Positions 8,080-15,772 of a DNA stretch of 64,000 bases are shown here, piece by piece. The notes below the pieces were generated by a model. The model worked only from the letters and a program-made list of their open reading frames with translations, was not told where the DNA came from and did not search any database. The position numbers and the translations under genes were made by a program. Every line of letters starts with the position of its first letter. Positions within the stretch are counted from its first letter, which is position 1. The DNA lies in the NCBI RefSeq assembly GCF_000763385.1, contig NZ_JQFA01000005.1, positions 124,001-188,000 of the forward strand, written 5' to 3'. The DNA comes from Leptolyngbya sp. KIOST-1. Its GTDB lineage: Bacteria; Cyanobacteriota; Cyanobacteriia; Phormidesmidales; Phormidesmidaceae.

Positions 8080-8940
8080 ATGGGGCAGAATGCCGCGATC
8101 GCCGAGCACACCGTAACGGTTGATGGGTTGACCTGGTTCTACCGGGAACACGAACCAATGGCCAATGCAAATCGGCTGCCCGTGCTCCTGCTGCACGGCC
8201 TGGTGTCTCAGAGCTACAGCTGGCGCGAGGTCATGCCCACGCTGGCGCAGCAGGGGTTTCGCACCATCTCCCCCGACTGGATCGGCCACGGTTTTTCTGA
8301 CAAGCCCGATCGCCGCGACTTTGCCTACACCCCCGAGGCGTTTGTCAACGCCCTGGGAGCCTTCCTCGATGCCCTGGGCCTGTCCCGGGTACACCTGGTG
8401 GCCCAGGGCTTTCTGGGGTCGGCCGGCATCCAGTACGCCCTACAGCACCCGGAGCGGGTCGATCGCCTGGTGATGATCAACGCTCCCATTGGGCCAGAGG
8501 CCAAGCTGCCCTGGAAGATCCGTCAAATGGGCTTGCCCCTGGCCGGAGACATGATCACTCAGGACCCGCTGCTGGTCGATCGCACCCTGGAAGGGGGCGG
8601 CCCTTACCAGATCGACGATGCGGATTTAGATGTCTATCGACGGCCTTTCCTCAAAAGTTCAGATGTCGGTCGGGCATTGATGACAACGGTACGCCGCCTT
8701 GCCATCGAGGAGGTGAGGCAGAGCATCGCTGCTGGTCTGCCGGGCTGGGACCATCCTACGCTGGCGCTCTGGGGCCTGAGTGACCCCTGGCTGCCGGTCA
8801 GCCTGGCCGAAGCCGCAGTCCAAAAATTGGCCAACGGTGAGCTGCAAACCCTGGAGCAGGTGGGCCACTATGCCCAGGAGGACTGGGCCGAAAAGGTGGC
8901 GACAGCCCTCGATGGGTTTTTGCGCCAGATGGTTCCTTAG
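8080..8940 (+). CDS. Alpha/beta hydrolase-fold protein lacking the nucleophile
   Basis: A 286-residue protein with the overall order of haloalkane-dehalogenase or epoxide-hydrolase-like enzymes: LLLHGLVSQSYSW with the oxyanion HG at 39-40, SPDWIGHGFSDKP near 64-76, SDPW near 237-240 and GHYAQED near 264-270. At the nucleophile elbow, where G-x-S-x-G or a similar motif is expected, the sequence is VAQGFLGS, so Gly110 occupies the nucleophile position. From memory, related cyanobacterial proteins share a QGFLGS-type elbow, suggesting a conserved non-hydrolytic or altered role rather than a random mutation. AGGAGG at 8067-8072 is a good ribosome site for the ATG at 8080. Divergent from DUF1350. 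Confidence 0.85.
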   Translation: MGQNAAIAEHTVTVDGLTWFYREHEPMANANRLPVLLLHGLVSQSYSWREVMPTLAQQGFRTISPDWIGHGFSDKPDRRDFAYTPEAFVNALGAFLDALGLSRVHLVAQGFLGSAGIQYALQHPERVDRLVMINAPIGPEAKLPWKIRQMGLPLAGDMITQDPLLVDRTLEGGGPYQIDDADLDVYRRPFLKSSDVGRALMTTVRRLAIEEVRQSIAAGLPGWDHPTLALWGLSDPWLPVSLAEAAVQKLANGELQTLEQVGHYAQEDWAEKVATALDGFLRQMVP

Positions 8941-9048
8941 GGCGTGTCATCCAGGCAAGCCGCCCAGCCCACCTTAGAGAGGCCGAGTCCATAGTTTATG
9001 CTGGAGCTACAGGCCCTGCTGGGGCTGCCTTGACCCAAGGAGCTTTTA

Positions 9049-9369
9049 ATGGCCGTCAAACAACAATTTCAAAGCTTTGCAGATCTTTTAGCTGAAGCGA
9101 AAACTCCTGTTCTAGTCGATTTCTACGCCACCTGGTGCGGCCCCTGCCAGATGATGGCGGGCATTCTTGCCGAGGTCAATAACGAGCTAAAAGGCCAGCT
9201 CAAAATCGTCAAAATTGACACCGATAAGTACCCTCAAATTGCCTCTCAGCACCAAATTGCGGCTCTGCCGACCCTGGTTTTGTTCAAGGCCGGAAAACCT
9301 GTGGATCGAATCGAAGGCGTATTGGCCGCACCCCAGTTGGTAGCCCGCCTGCGGGCGCATCTGAGTTAG
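9049..9369 (+). CDS. Thioredoxin (y-type-like)
   Basis: A 106-residue thioredoxin with canonical WCGPC active site (Cys30, Cys33) and the cis-proline loop ALPTLVLF near residue 76. It reduces disulfides in target proteins in the cytosol, normally recharged by ferredoxin- or NADPH-thioredoxin reductase. Its divergence from classic m-type sequences (DFYATWCGPCQMM) is reminiscent of cyanobacterial y-type thioredoxins; that subtype call is inference. AAGGAG at 9036-9041 places the ATG at a normal distance. The folK start is 1 bp after its stop, so the two genes are probably cotranscribed. Confidence 0.93.
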   Translation: MAVKQQFQSFADLLAEAKTPVLVDFYATWCGPCQMMAGILAEVNNELKGQLKIVKIDTDKYPQIASQHQIAALPTLVLFKAGKPVDRIEGVLAAPQLVARLRAHLS

Positions 9370-9370
9370 C

Positions 9371-9877
9371 ATGGCTGCGGTATCTTGCGCGATCGCCCTG
9401 GGCAGCAACCTGGGCAATTCGCAGCACATTCTGCAGGCGGCCTTGGCCGCCCTCCATACCCCCCCAACAATCGAACTCTTAGCCCAGTCCAGCGTTTACC
9501 AAACCGTTGCTATTGGTCCACCCCAGCCCGACATTTTGAATGCCTGTGCCATTGTCAAAACCACCCTGTCGCCCCAGCATTTACTCGCTCAACTGTTAGA
9601 CATCGAACAGCGCTTTGGTCGCGTGCGCCGTCAGCGCTGGGGGCCTCGCACCCTCGATCTTGACCTTATTTTCTATGGCCAGGTCTGTCTAACTGAACCC
9701 AACCTGCACATTCCCCACCCCCGCATGCGGGACCGTGCCTTTGTCCTCATTCCCCTGGCGGAAATAGCGCCCAACTGGCGGGATCCTGTCAGTGGTGAGT
9801 TGGTCAAACAGCTCTGTGAGCGGGTAGACCCGGCAGGGGTAACGCATTTAGGGGCTATTCCACTGCCTTTCAATTAA
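9371..9877 (+). CDS. folK: 2-amino-4-hydroxy-6-hydroxymethyldihydropteridine pyrophosphokinase
   Basis: A 168-residue HPPK that transfers pyrophosphate from ATP to hydroxymethyl-dihydropterin in folate synthesis. The N-terminal ALGSNLGN (about 9-16), the FGRVRRQRWGPRTLDLDL segment (about 79-96) carrying the HPPK signature with catalytic Asp pair, and the LHIPHPRMRDRAFVL motif (about 112-126) are all present. Its ATG starts immediately after the thioredoxin stop, so translation is probably coupled. The downstream Nudix gene begins 23-56 bp after the stop, depending on its start. Confidence 0.95.
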   Translation: MAAVSCAIALGSNLGNSQHILQAALAALHTPPTIELLAQSSVYQTVAIGPPQPDILNACAIVKTTLSPQHLLAQLLDIEQRFGRVRRQRWGPRTLDLDLIFYGQVCLTEPNLHIPHPRMRDRAFVLIPLAEIAPNWRDPVSGELVKQLCERVDPAGVTHLGAIPLPFN

Positions 9878-9933
9878 GGGGTCCAAGCTCCTACAATGGG
9901 GTGATCACCGGTACCCTTTCTGAGCCTCTACCT

Positions 9934-10497
9934 ATGCCGCTTGGTCAAGAACCTCCTCAACTGCTAAAGCAGCGATTGTTCTATGAAGGGCGCAAATTTA
10001 ACTTTGAGGTCAACCGACTGCGGTTGCCCAACCGGGCCGAAGGCGACTGGGAATGTATTCGTCATCCCGGGGGAGCCCTGGCTGTACCCGTCACCGCCAG
10101 GGGCGAACTGGTCATGGTGCGCCAGTATCGTTTTGCCGTCATGGGGCGACTGCTGGAGTTTCCCGCCGGCACCATCGAGGTCAACGAGGCGGCTGGCGAC
10201 ACCATTCGCCGAGAAATTCAGGAGGAGATTGGTTACAGCGCCCAAACCTGGCTGCCCATCGGTAACTTCCCCCTGGCCCCCGGCTACTCCGACGAAATTA
10301 TTTACGCCTTTCTGGCCACTGACCTTGAACCAATTGAAACGCCCCCCGACACCGATGCCGACGAAGACATTGAAGTGGTCCTGTTTACCCCTCTTCAGCT
10401 AGAAAAAGCGATTCTGGCAGGGGAAGCGGTGGACGCCAAATCTATCGCCAGTTACTACCTGGCCAAGCCTTATCTGGAAAAACTGGCGTCACTTTGA
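9934..10497 (+). CDS. Nudix hydrolase, ADP-ribose pyrophosphatase type
   Basis: A 187-residue Nudix hydrolase. The complete Nudix box spans residues 79-101, beginning GTIEVNE and ending RREIQEEIGY, with all signature Glu and Arg residues in register. The upstream GGALAVPVTARGELVMVRQYR and the downstream PGYSDEIIYAFLA, about 15 residues after the box, resemble ADP-ribose or NDP-sugar pyrophosphatases. The ATG at 9934 is chosen; an in-frame GTG at 9901 would add 11 residues. Neither has a strong Shine-Dalgarno sequence. The 3' end overlaps the convergent HAD gene by 9 bp. Confidence 0.9.
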   Translation: MPLGQEPPQLLKQRLFYEGRKFNFEVNRLRLPNRAEGDWECIRHPGGALAVPVTARGELVMVRQYRFAVMGRLLEFPAGTIEVNEAAGDTIRREIQEEIGYSAQTWLPIGNFPLAPGYSDEIIYAFLATDLEPIETPPDTDADEDIEVVLFTPLQLEKAILAGEAVDAKSIASYYLAKPYLEKLASL

Positions 10498-11223
10498 CTG
10501 GCCGCTGGCCGTAGGGCTGACCGCGCCATAGTAGGGGGTAAGCCAATCCAGGCTGAACTCGTAGAGGTGGTCAATGGCCCAGGTCGCTCGGCGGTGAATC
10601 AACTGGTAGGGGTAGGCGTGGGCAACGCCCAGCACGGGTACGGCAGCCCGCTTAGCGGCTTCAATCCCGGCAAATGAATCTTCAATGGCCAGACAATCGG
10701 CCGGGCTGAGGGCCAGATCGGCAAACTGCTGGTTGAGTTGTTCCACGGCGAGGCGGTAGCCATCGGGGGCGGGTTTGCTCACTCCTGGGGCGACCTCATC
10801 GGCTGAGACAATTAGGCCTACGTAGTCGCCCCAGGGAACGAGGGACAGAACGGTTTCAATTTCGCGGCGGCGGGCTCCAGACACGATGGCCAGTTTAAGC
10901 TGCGCCGTCCGGATGTGGTAAATCAGGTCGTCCAGGCCGGGATACAGGGGTAAGGGATCTAAGCCCTGGAGGACCGCCTGGTAGCGGGCCGCCTTGCGGT
11001 CGAGCAGTTTTGCCAAATAGTCCTCAGAGATTACTCGCCCCTGACGCGCAAGTAAATCCCTGAGACAGGCGGCATCAGATCGACCCAGGCAACACTCAGT
11101 CAGGTCCTGAGAGTTGGGACGCAGGTTTTCTTCTAAGAGCAATTCCTCAATCAAACGCCCGTGGATGCCTTCGTCGTCAATGATAACGCCGTTAAAGTCC
11201 AGTAAAACTGCTTTGAGAACCAT
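10489..11223 (-). CDS. HAD-superfamily hydrolase, beta-phosphoglucomutase-like
   Basis: A 244-residue HAD phosphatase of the subfamily that includes beta-phosphoglucomutase and phosphoglycolate phosphatase. Motif I is LLDFNGVIIDDE with the nucleophile at Asp9; the second catalytic position, normally Asp, is Asn11. Motif II is IVSGA, motif III contains SKPAPDGY, and motif IV is CLAIEDSFAGIEAA. A helical cap lies between motifs I and II. The ATG at 11223 is preferred over one at 11250 because it places motif I at the usual distance from the N terminus. Substrate unknown; the D-to-N change may reduce phosphatase turnover. Confidence 0.87.
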   Translation of the reverse strand: MVLKAVLLDFNGVIIDDEGIHGRLIEELLLEENLRPNSQDLTECCLGRSDAACLRDLLARQGRVISEDYLAKLLDRKAARYQAVLQGLDPLPLYPGLDDLIYHIRTAQLKLAIVSGARRREIETVLSLVPWGDYVGLIVSADEVAPGVSKPAPDGYRLAVEQLNQQFADLALSPADCLAIEDSFAGIEAAKRAAVPVLGVAHAYPYQLIHRRATWAIDHLYEFSLDWLTPYYGAVSPTASGQSK

Positions 11224-11557
11224 TAACCTAGCCAGAGAAATATTAAGCAATGCAACTTAGGCATGCCTCCTGCTAGCTTAGCCCGGTTTTGAAGCCGCTA
11301 GACTACAGCTCCATGCTTCACGTTTGGGCTTTTGGGCCGTGCCCTGGGAGTTGTCGTTGGGAACCCTAAGCCGATAGCCCCTGGCTTCTAGGCGACAGGT
11401 TTTGCGTTGCTCCCCCTGCCGCTCTCCCGTAGAACTACGGAGATCGGCGCTCGACCTTCGCTAGAGTACCGTAGATCAACGATGGTGAATGCCGGTGTCT
11501 CTCCCGAGAATAAGGACAGTTCCCAGCGAACCCGCTCTCGTAAGGACATCCGCAGAT
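11224..11557. other. Intergenic region upstream of sigF
   Basis: About 330 bp between the divergent HAD and sigF genes. No coding potential is convincing. A short hairpin CCGTAGAACTACGG lies around 11428-11441 and two AAGGACA blocks occur just upstream of the sigF start, the nearer at 11542-11548. Promoters for both genes are expected here, but no individual element could be assigned. Confidence 0.5.
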
Positions 11558-12343
11558 ATGGCTACCCAAACTTCGACAATTCGCTCTCGTGGCATGGAAC
11601 TGCTGATGCAGTACAAGCAGTCTCCCTCGGTACAGTTGCGTAACAGACTGGTGCAACTCAACGCGGGCCTGGTTCGAAAAATTGCTCACCGGGTCAGTCA
11701 CCAGTGCTCTGAACCCTACGAAGATTTGGAACAAATCGGTTACATTGGTCTCATTCGCGCTATCGAACGCTTTAACCCTGGTCAGGGCTGTGCTTTTAGC
11801 TCCTTCGCCGTTCCCTACATTCGTGGCGAGATGCTGCACTTCCTGCGCGATCGCGGCACTACAGTTAAAATTCCCCGCCGCTGGCAAGATCTGCAAAAAG
11901 AATCCCAAAAACTACAGCTGGAACTGATGCGCACCCTGGGGCGGAATCCTAGCGACCATGAGATGGCCGATGCCCTCGAAGTCTCGGTTAAAGAGTGGCG
12001 GGAAGTCAAGATGGCCCACAAGAACCGTCTACCCCTGAGCCTCGATGCCACCGTGTGCCAACAGGTAGACTCCAACATCACCCTGGGTGAAACGCTGCCC
12101 GACACCCACTACCAACTCATGCAGGCCCTAGAAGAGGACCGCCAGCAGATCCAGCGAGCCCTGAATCAGCTGGAAGCTAAAACCCGCACCGCCATTGAGT
12201 TCGTCTTTTTCAAAGGCCTATCGCGCAAAGAGGTGGCCGAGAAGATCGGTGTCAGCCCCATGACCGTGACCCGTCGCATTCAGCGCGGAGTAGACGAGAT
12301 GATCGCATTTTTGCAGCCTCAGGAACTGCGCACCGATCCCTAG
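11558..12343 (+). CDS. sigF: RNA polymerase sigma factor, SigF type (group 3)
   Basis: A 261-residue alternative sigma factor. Region 2 includes YEDLEQIGYIGLIRAIERF and the -10 recognition section FSSFAVPYIRGEMLHFLRD; region 3 is LGRNPSDHEMADAL; region 4 ends with a helix-turn-helix KEVAEKIGVSPMTVTRR. The compact form without region 1 and the opening MATQTSTIRSRGMELL match cyanobacterial SigF. In Synechocystis SigF controls pilus and motility genes; that role is inferred here. The ATG at 11558 has AAGGAC at 11542-11547; an upstream frame extension to 11489 exists but has no good ribosome site. A strong hairpin follows at 12379-12417. Confidence 0.93.
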   Translation: MATQTSTIRSRGMELLMQYKQSPSVQLRNRLVQLNAGLVRKIAHRVSHQCSEPYEDLEQIGYIGLIRAIERFNPGQGCAFSSFAVPYIRGEMLHFLRDRGTTVKIPRRWQDLQKESQKLQLELMRTLGRNPSDHEMADALEVSVKEWREVKMAHKNRLPLSLDATVCQQVDSNITLGETLPDTHYQLMQALEEDRQQIQRALNQLEAKTRTAIEFVFFKGLSRKEVAEKIGVSPMTVTRRIQRGVDEMIAFLQPQELRTDP

Positions 12344-12378
12344 GCTTTAGATGGCCTGATGTCTGTTTAATGAGAGCG

Positions 12379-12417
12379 ATCGCCGGGGAAGGTCTTCAGC
12401 AGACTTTCCCCGGCGAT
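12379..12417 (+). terminator. Hairpin downstream of sigF
   Basis: Arms 12379-12395 and 12401-12417 pair over 17 positions, with one G-T wobble, around the 5-base loop TCAGC. It starts 36 bp after the sigF stop. No T tract follows, so it may act as a factor-dependent or mRNA-stabilising 3' structure. The left arm overlaps a HIP1-like GCGATCGCC. Confidence 0.6.
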
Positions 12418-12616
12418 GTCATTTGCAGGAGAGGACCTCCGTAATGCCCCAAAGGCTGTCATCATAGCCATCGTCAGAACCGTTAGTCATGACCAATTTG
12501 CTGGCCGCTATGGCTACACGCCACGGCCACCACACTACGGCTACACCTGGGCCGACGGCATCTACTTCAACATCCACACCGATGAACGGCCCTGGATGTT
12601 GGTCGTCAGCAGACTA
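12418..12616. other. Intergenic region with doubtful small ORFs
   Basis: The 200 bp between the sigF hairpin and the 3' end of the helicase gene contains a plus-strand frame open from 12416 to 12664 (82 codons). It has tyrosine-rich content but an ATG sitting inside the hairpin, and it overlaps the helicase gene. I do not consider it a supported gene. Confidence 0.4.
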
Positions 12617-15169
12617 CTACCGCTTGTCCCACTGTTCCTTCATCCGTTGAATGCGCTCGAGTAGAGTTTCATTTGACAGGCGCGAGTTGAGCCGCTCCAC
12701 CAGCAGCGGAAACGCCAGTGGGGAGGGGCGCTTAGTGTCTTTCCAGACCACAGATCGCTGGTCCAGCCGGCTCAGGGTTTGAGTCAGGCGGTGGGTTTCG
12801 AGCTGGTCTTGCAGCACCTCGCGCTCGGCCTGCCTCAACAGCAGATTGTCGGGTTCGTACTTGGTGAAGACATCATAGAGCAGCGACGTGCTGATCTGGA
12901 GCTGACTAGAGGTTTTGCGCGAACCCGGATAGCCCTTGAACACCAGCCCCGCCACCTGGGCCACGCCGCGAAACTTACGCTGGGTCAGTTCTGAAATATT
13001 GAGGCTGGCGCGGATGTCGTCGGCCAGATTCTCCAGGCTAAAGAAATCGCTGGAGAACAGATCCCGGTAGGGGTACCCCTTAGGACCGAGAATTTCAAAG
13101 CCGTAGTCGTTGACCGAAATGGTGAAGGTGGCCGTCTTTTGCCTGGCGAAGCGGTAGCCCCAGAGAAAGCCCAGGCCTTCGTGGACGAAGCGTCCCTCGA
13201 AGGGAAACACGTAGAGGTGCTGGCCCTCGCGGGTTTTGCAGCTTTCCACCAGTAGCTCGTCGGCGCTGGGCAGGGTAGAGAGCCGCTGCTGGGCTGCCAG
13301 AATGGGCGCGATGGTGAGAATTTCTGCGTTGGCGCGATCCCCCCTCCCCCCCTTGATAAGGGGGGTAATGGAGGAAGCGGCTACCGCGAGAGCCTGGGAG
13401 GGTAGGGTCTCGTCAGCAGTAAATTCTGCCGACTGGGGGAAAGCCATACCGTTGGCATCCTTGAGCAGCGATCGCACCCACTCCACCTCCTGGCGCAGGT
13501 GGTGGCTGAGGGTGTCGGAAATGGCCAGCTGTCCGCCGCCCCAGCTGGGGGTCACTGTGGACTTGCGCCGGGTGCCTTTGACGTACAGCACCATGTCCTT
13601 CATCTGAAAGTATTCCAGCTGTCGTCCGGCGAAGAAGAACACGTCCCCTTTCTTTAGCCGCGACACCAAGGCTTCTTCGACGGTGCCGATCGCTTTGCGG
13701 TTGGTGTAGACAATTTTGACTGGGGTGTTGGAGGTGATGGTGCCAATACCCATGCGGTGAATGCGGGCCAGTTTGGTGTCGCTGACCTTGCACAGTCCGT
13801 CTTCGCGCACCACCTTTTTGTAGCGGGGATAGGCCCCCAGGCACCGCCCGCCGGTTTCAATAAAGTCCAAAATCCACTGGTACTCGGCCTCGGTGAGGTC
13901 AGCGTAGGCCACGGTCTGGCGGAGTTTCTCTAAGGTGGATGCTGGCTCAAATCCATCGCCGCAGGCCAGGGTGACCAGGTGCTGCACCAGCACGTCGTAG
14001 GGCTTCTGCTGGGGACGGCGGGTTTCCATATCGCCCAGGGCCAGCCCCCGGCGAAAAGCAGAGATCTCTAGCAGCTCCAGGGCGTTGGTGGGCAGAAAAA
14101 ACACCTCCGAGGTGCCCTCCGGAATATGGGCGCTGCGGCCGGCCCGCTGGAGCAGGCGGGCCAGGTTCTTGGCGCTGCCGATCTGCACCACCCGCTCCAC
14201 CGGCTGAAAATCGACGCCCAGGTCCAGCGATGAGGTGCAGACCACCCACCGGATGTCGCCCGACTTCACCCCCGCCTCGATCGCCTCCCGCTCTTTGACA
14301 TCGATCGAGCCGTGGTGCAGGGCAATTTTCTCGGCCGCCTCGGGCAGGGCAAAGCTCAGCGCCTGGTACCAGCGCTCGGCCTGGTTGCGGGTGTTGGTAA
14401 AGATCAGGGTGGACTTTTCCAGGTCCAGCGCCTCCACCAGGGTTTCAAACATGCGCAGGCCCAGGTGCCCCGCCCAGGGAAAGGTGTCCACCGAGTCGGG
14501 GCGAATGCTGGTGATCACCGTCTCGCGCTTTAGATTTGAACGAATGATTACTGGGTTGATGCCCAGACCCACAGCGGTCTGGGCGGCCTCCTCCAGATTG
14601 CCCAGGGTGGCCGAGATGGCCCAGGTGCGGAGCTGGGGTTGCAGCGATCGCAGGTATCCCAGACACAGTTCCGCCTGGGTACCCCGCTTCGAGCTCATCA
14701 GCTCGTGCCACTCGTCGAGAATCACCGCCCGCAGGTGGCCAAACCGCTTGGCTCCGTCTGGGTACGACAGCATCACCGCCAGCGACTCCGGCGTGGTGAT
14801 GAGGATATTCGGCATATGTTTGAGCTGCCTGGTCTTGCGCGACGAACTGGTATCGCCCGTGCGCGACTCGACGGTGAGGTTCCAGCCCATCGTCTCAATC
14901 GGCGCTCTGATCGCCTGCTCAATGTCCCGCGACAGGGCGCGCAGGGGGGTGATGTAGAGCAGCTGCAGGCCCTCGGCGGGGGCGGCAATCATCTCGGCGA
15001 CTGGCCCCATGACAGCGGCGTAGGTTTTGCCCGACCCGGTAGGCACCTGCACCAGCCCGCTGTGGCCCGCCAGGTAGGCCGCCCAGGTTTGCGCCTGAAA
15101 GGTCAGGGGCTGCCAGCTTCGGGTGGCAAAGTAGTCGATAACTGGGGTGAGGCGCGAATCAGCCGTCAC
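12617..15169 (-). CDS. Lhr-type superfamily 2 DEXH-box helicase (ligase-associated type)
   Basis: An 850-residue helicase. Motif I is VPTGSGKT (42-49), motif II DEWH (152-155), motif III SAT (186-188), and motif VI includes LLQRAGRSAH near 340. The length and the conserved C-terminal half (FPFEGRFVHEGLGFLWGYR, FKGYPGSRKT) match the Lhr-like family annotated as ligase-associated DNA-damage-response helicase. That family is often encoded with an exonuclease, an ATP-dependent ligase and a phosphoesterase; none of these is adjacent. Near residues 598-610 the chain contains ITPLIKGGRGDR, encoded by a C/G-rich palindromic repeat (13346-13366) that has inserted in frame. The start is an ATG at 15169. 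Confidence 0.92.
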   Translation of the reverse strand: MTADSRLTPVIDYFATRSWQPLTFQAQTWAAYLAGHSGLVQVPTGSGKTYAAVMGPVAEMIAAPAEGLQLLYITPLRALSRDIEQAIRAPIETMGWNLTVESRTGDTSSSRKTRQLKHMPNILITTPESLAVMLSYPDGAKRFGHLRAVILDEWHELMSSKRGTQAELCLGYLRSLQPQLRTWAISATLGNLEEAAQTAVGLGINPVIIRSNLKRETVITSIRPDSVDTFPWAGHLGLRMFETLVEALDLEKSTLIFTNTRNQAERWYQALSFALPEAAEKIALHHGSIDVKEREAIEAGVKSGDIRWVVCTSSLDLGVDFQPVERVVQIGSAKNLARLLQRAGRSAHIPEGTSEVFFLPTNALELLEISAFRRGLALGDMETRRPQQKPYDVLVQHLVTLACGDGFEPASTLEKLRQTVAYADLTEAEYQWILDFIETGGRCLGAYPRYKKVVREDGLCKVSDTKLARIHRMGIGTITSNTPVKIVYTNRKAIGTVEEALVSRLKKGDVFFFAGRQLEYFQMKDMVLYVKGTRRKSTVTPSWGGGQLAISDTLSHHLRQEVEWVRSLLKDANGMAFPQSAEFTADETLPSQALAVAASSITPLIKGGRGDRANAEILTIAPILAAQQRLSTLPSADELLVESCKTREGQHLYVFPFEGRFVHEGLGFLWGYRFARQKTATFTISVNDYGFEILGPKGYPYRDLFSSDFFSLENLADDIRASLNISELTQRKFRGVAQVAGLVFKGYPGSRKTSSQLQISTSLLYDVFTKYEPDNLLLRQAEREVLQDQLETHRLTQTLSRLDQRSVVWKDTKRPSPLAFPLLVERLNSRLSNETLLERIQRMKEQWDKR
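13346..13366. repeat. Palindromic repeat inserted in frame within the helicase gene
   Basis: The DNA reads seven C, TTGATAA, six G: an inverted repeat CCCCCCTT / AAGGGGGG around the loop GAT, preceded by GATCCCCCCT. Short C-run/G-run palindromes of this type are common dispersed repeats in intergenic DNA of filamentous cyanobacteria. Here it lies inside a gene and is read as TPLIKGG on the minus strand without breaking the frame. Confidence 0.75.
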
Positions 15170-15355
15170 AGCGCAGGTCTAACCGTTGGGGGAGCCTATT
15201 TATTGTAGTGAGTTAGGCACAGGGGCGGTATTTAGTACAGCTATGCGCGGTTCAACGTTCAAAATCAAAAATTCAAAGTGAAAAATTGTCAATGGCTCAG
15301 TTTTCAAGCCTCCTGAGCGGCGGGCGTTTTTCTGCCTTGCTGTACTAATAACAAC

Positions 15356-15389
15356 CGGGGTGCCCCACGTAGAGTCGTGACGCACCCCG
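15356..15389 (-). terminator. Hairpin terminator after the 45-residue gene
   Basis: CGGGGTGC (15356-15363) pairs with GCACCCCG (15382-15389), and inside it CACG (15366-15369) pairs with CGTG (15376-15379). On the minus strand the stem is followed by a T-rich GTTGTTATT. It lies 58 bp past the stop of the small gene at 15447-15584 and is a plausible intrinsic terminator for it. Confidence 0.6.
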
Positions 15390-15446
15390 TCTGGCCTCGG
15401 TGTTACTGGGCGATCGCCTCAGTCACCGCTGAGGGCAGGGCCGGCC

Positions 15447-15584
15447 TTACTCATACACCTCGGCTTCGGATTCCTGCTTCTTGGCTTCTTTCTTCTGCTC
15501 ACCTTTTTCGTTAACCTTTTCGACGAAGTTGGTAATGCGCTCTTCGTTCTTCTCGGCGTAGGACTTATGCTCTTTATCAGTCAT
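15447..15584 (-). CDS. 45-residue highly charged small protein
   Basis: ATG at 15584 to TAA at 15447 encodes 45 residues beginning MTDKEHKSYAEKNEERITNF and ending SEAEVYE. About half of the residues are Lys or Glu, there is no hydrophobic segment, and the chain is predicted to be one amphipathic helix or disordered. Codon usage is tidy, the gene sits alone in an intergenic gap, and a hairpin terminator follows at 15356-15389, which together argue that it is real although shorter than most ORF cut-offs. I do not recognise the family. Roles such as stress-related or nucleic-acid-associated small protein are only guesses. Confidence 0.6.
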   Translation of the reverse strand: MTDKEHKSYAEKNEERITNFVEKVNEKGEQKKEAKKQESEAEVYE

Positions 15585-15772
15585 GGGGATAACCTCGATT
15601 AAATCGTACGAATCAGTACGTTCAATCTAATCGTGGACTCCCAAAAGCCCCTCTATTGAATGAACGGTTTCGCACCAATCAGGTTCTACCGCAGGGCTTA
15701 ATCAAATCGATTCAGCCCGCTTCGGCAGCCGCAATCCTCTGATTGGCCGCCAGCACTATCCTGACCAACAGG

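Noticed and set aside
12416..12664. 82-codon plus-strand ORF downstream of sigF
   Set aside because: Its ATG lies within the hairpin, it overlaps the helicase 3' end, and the composition matches no family I know.
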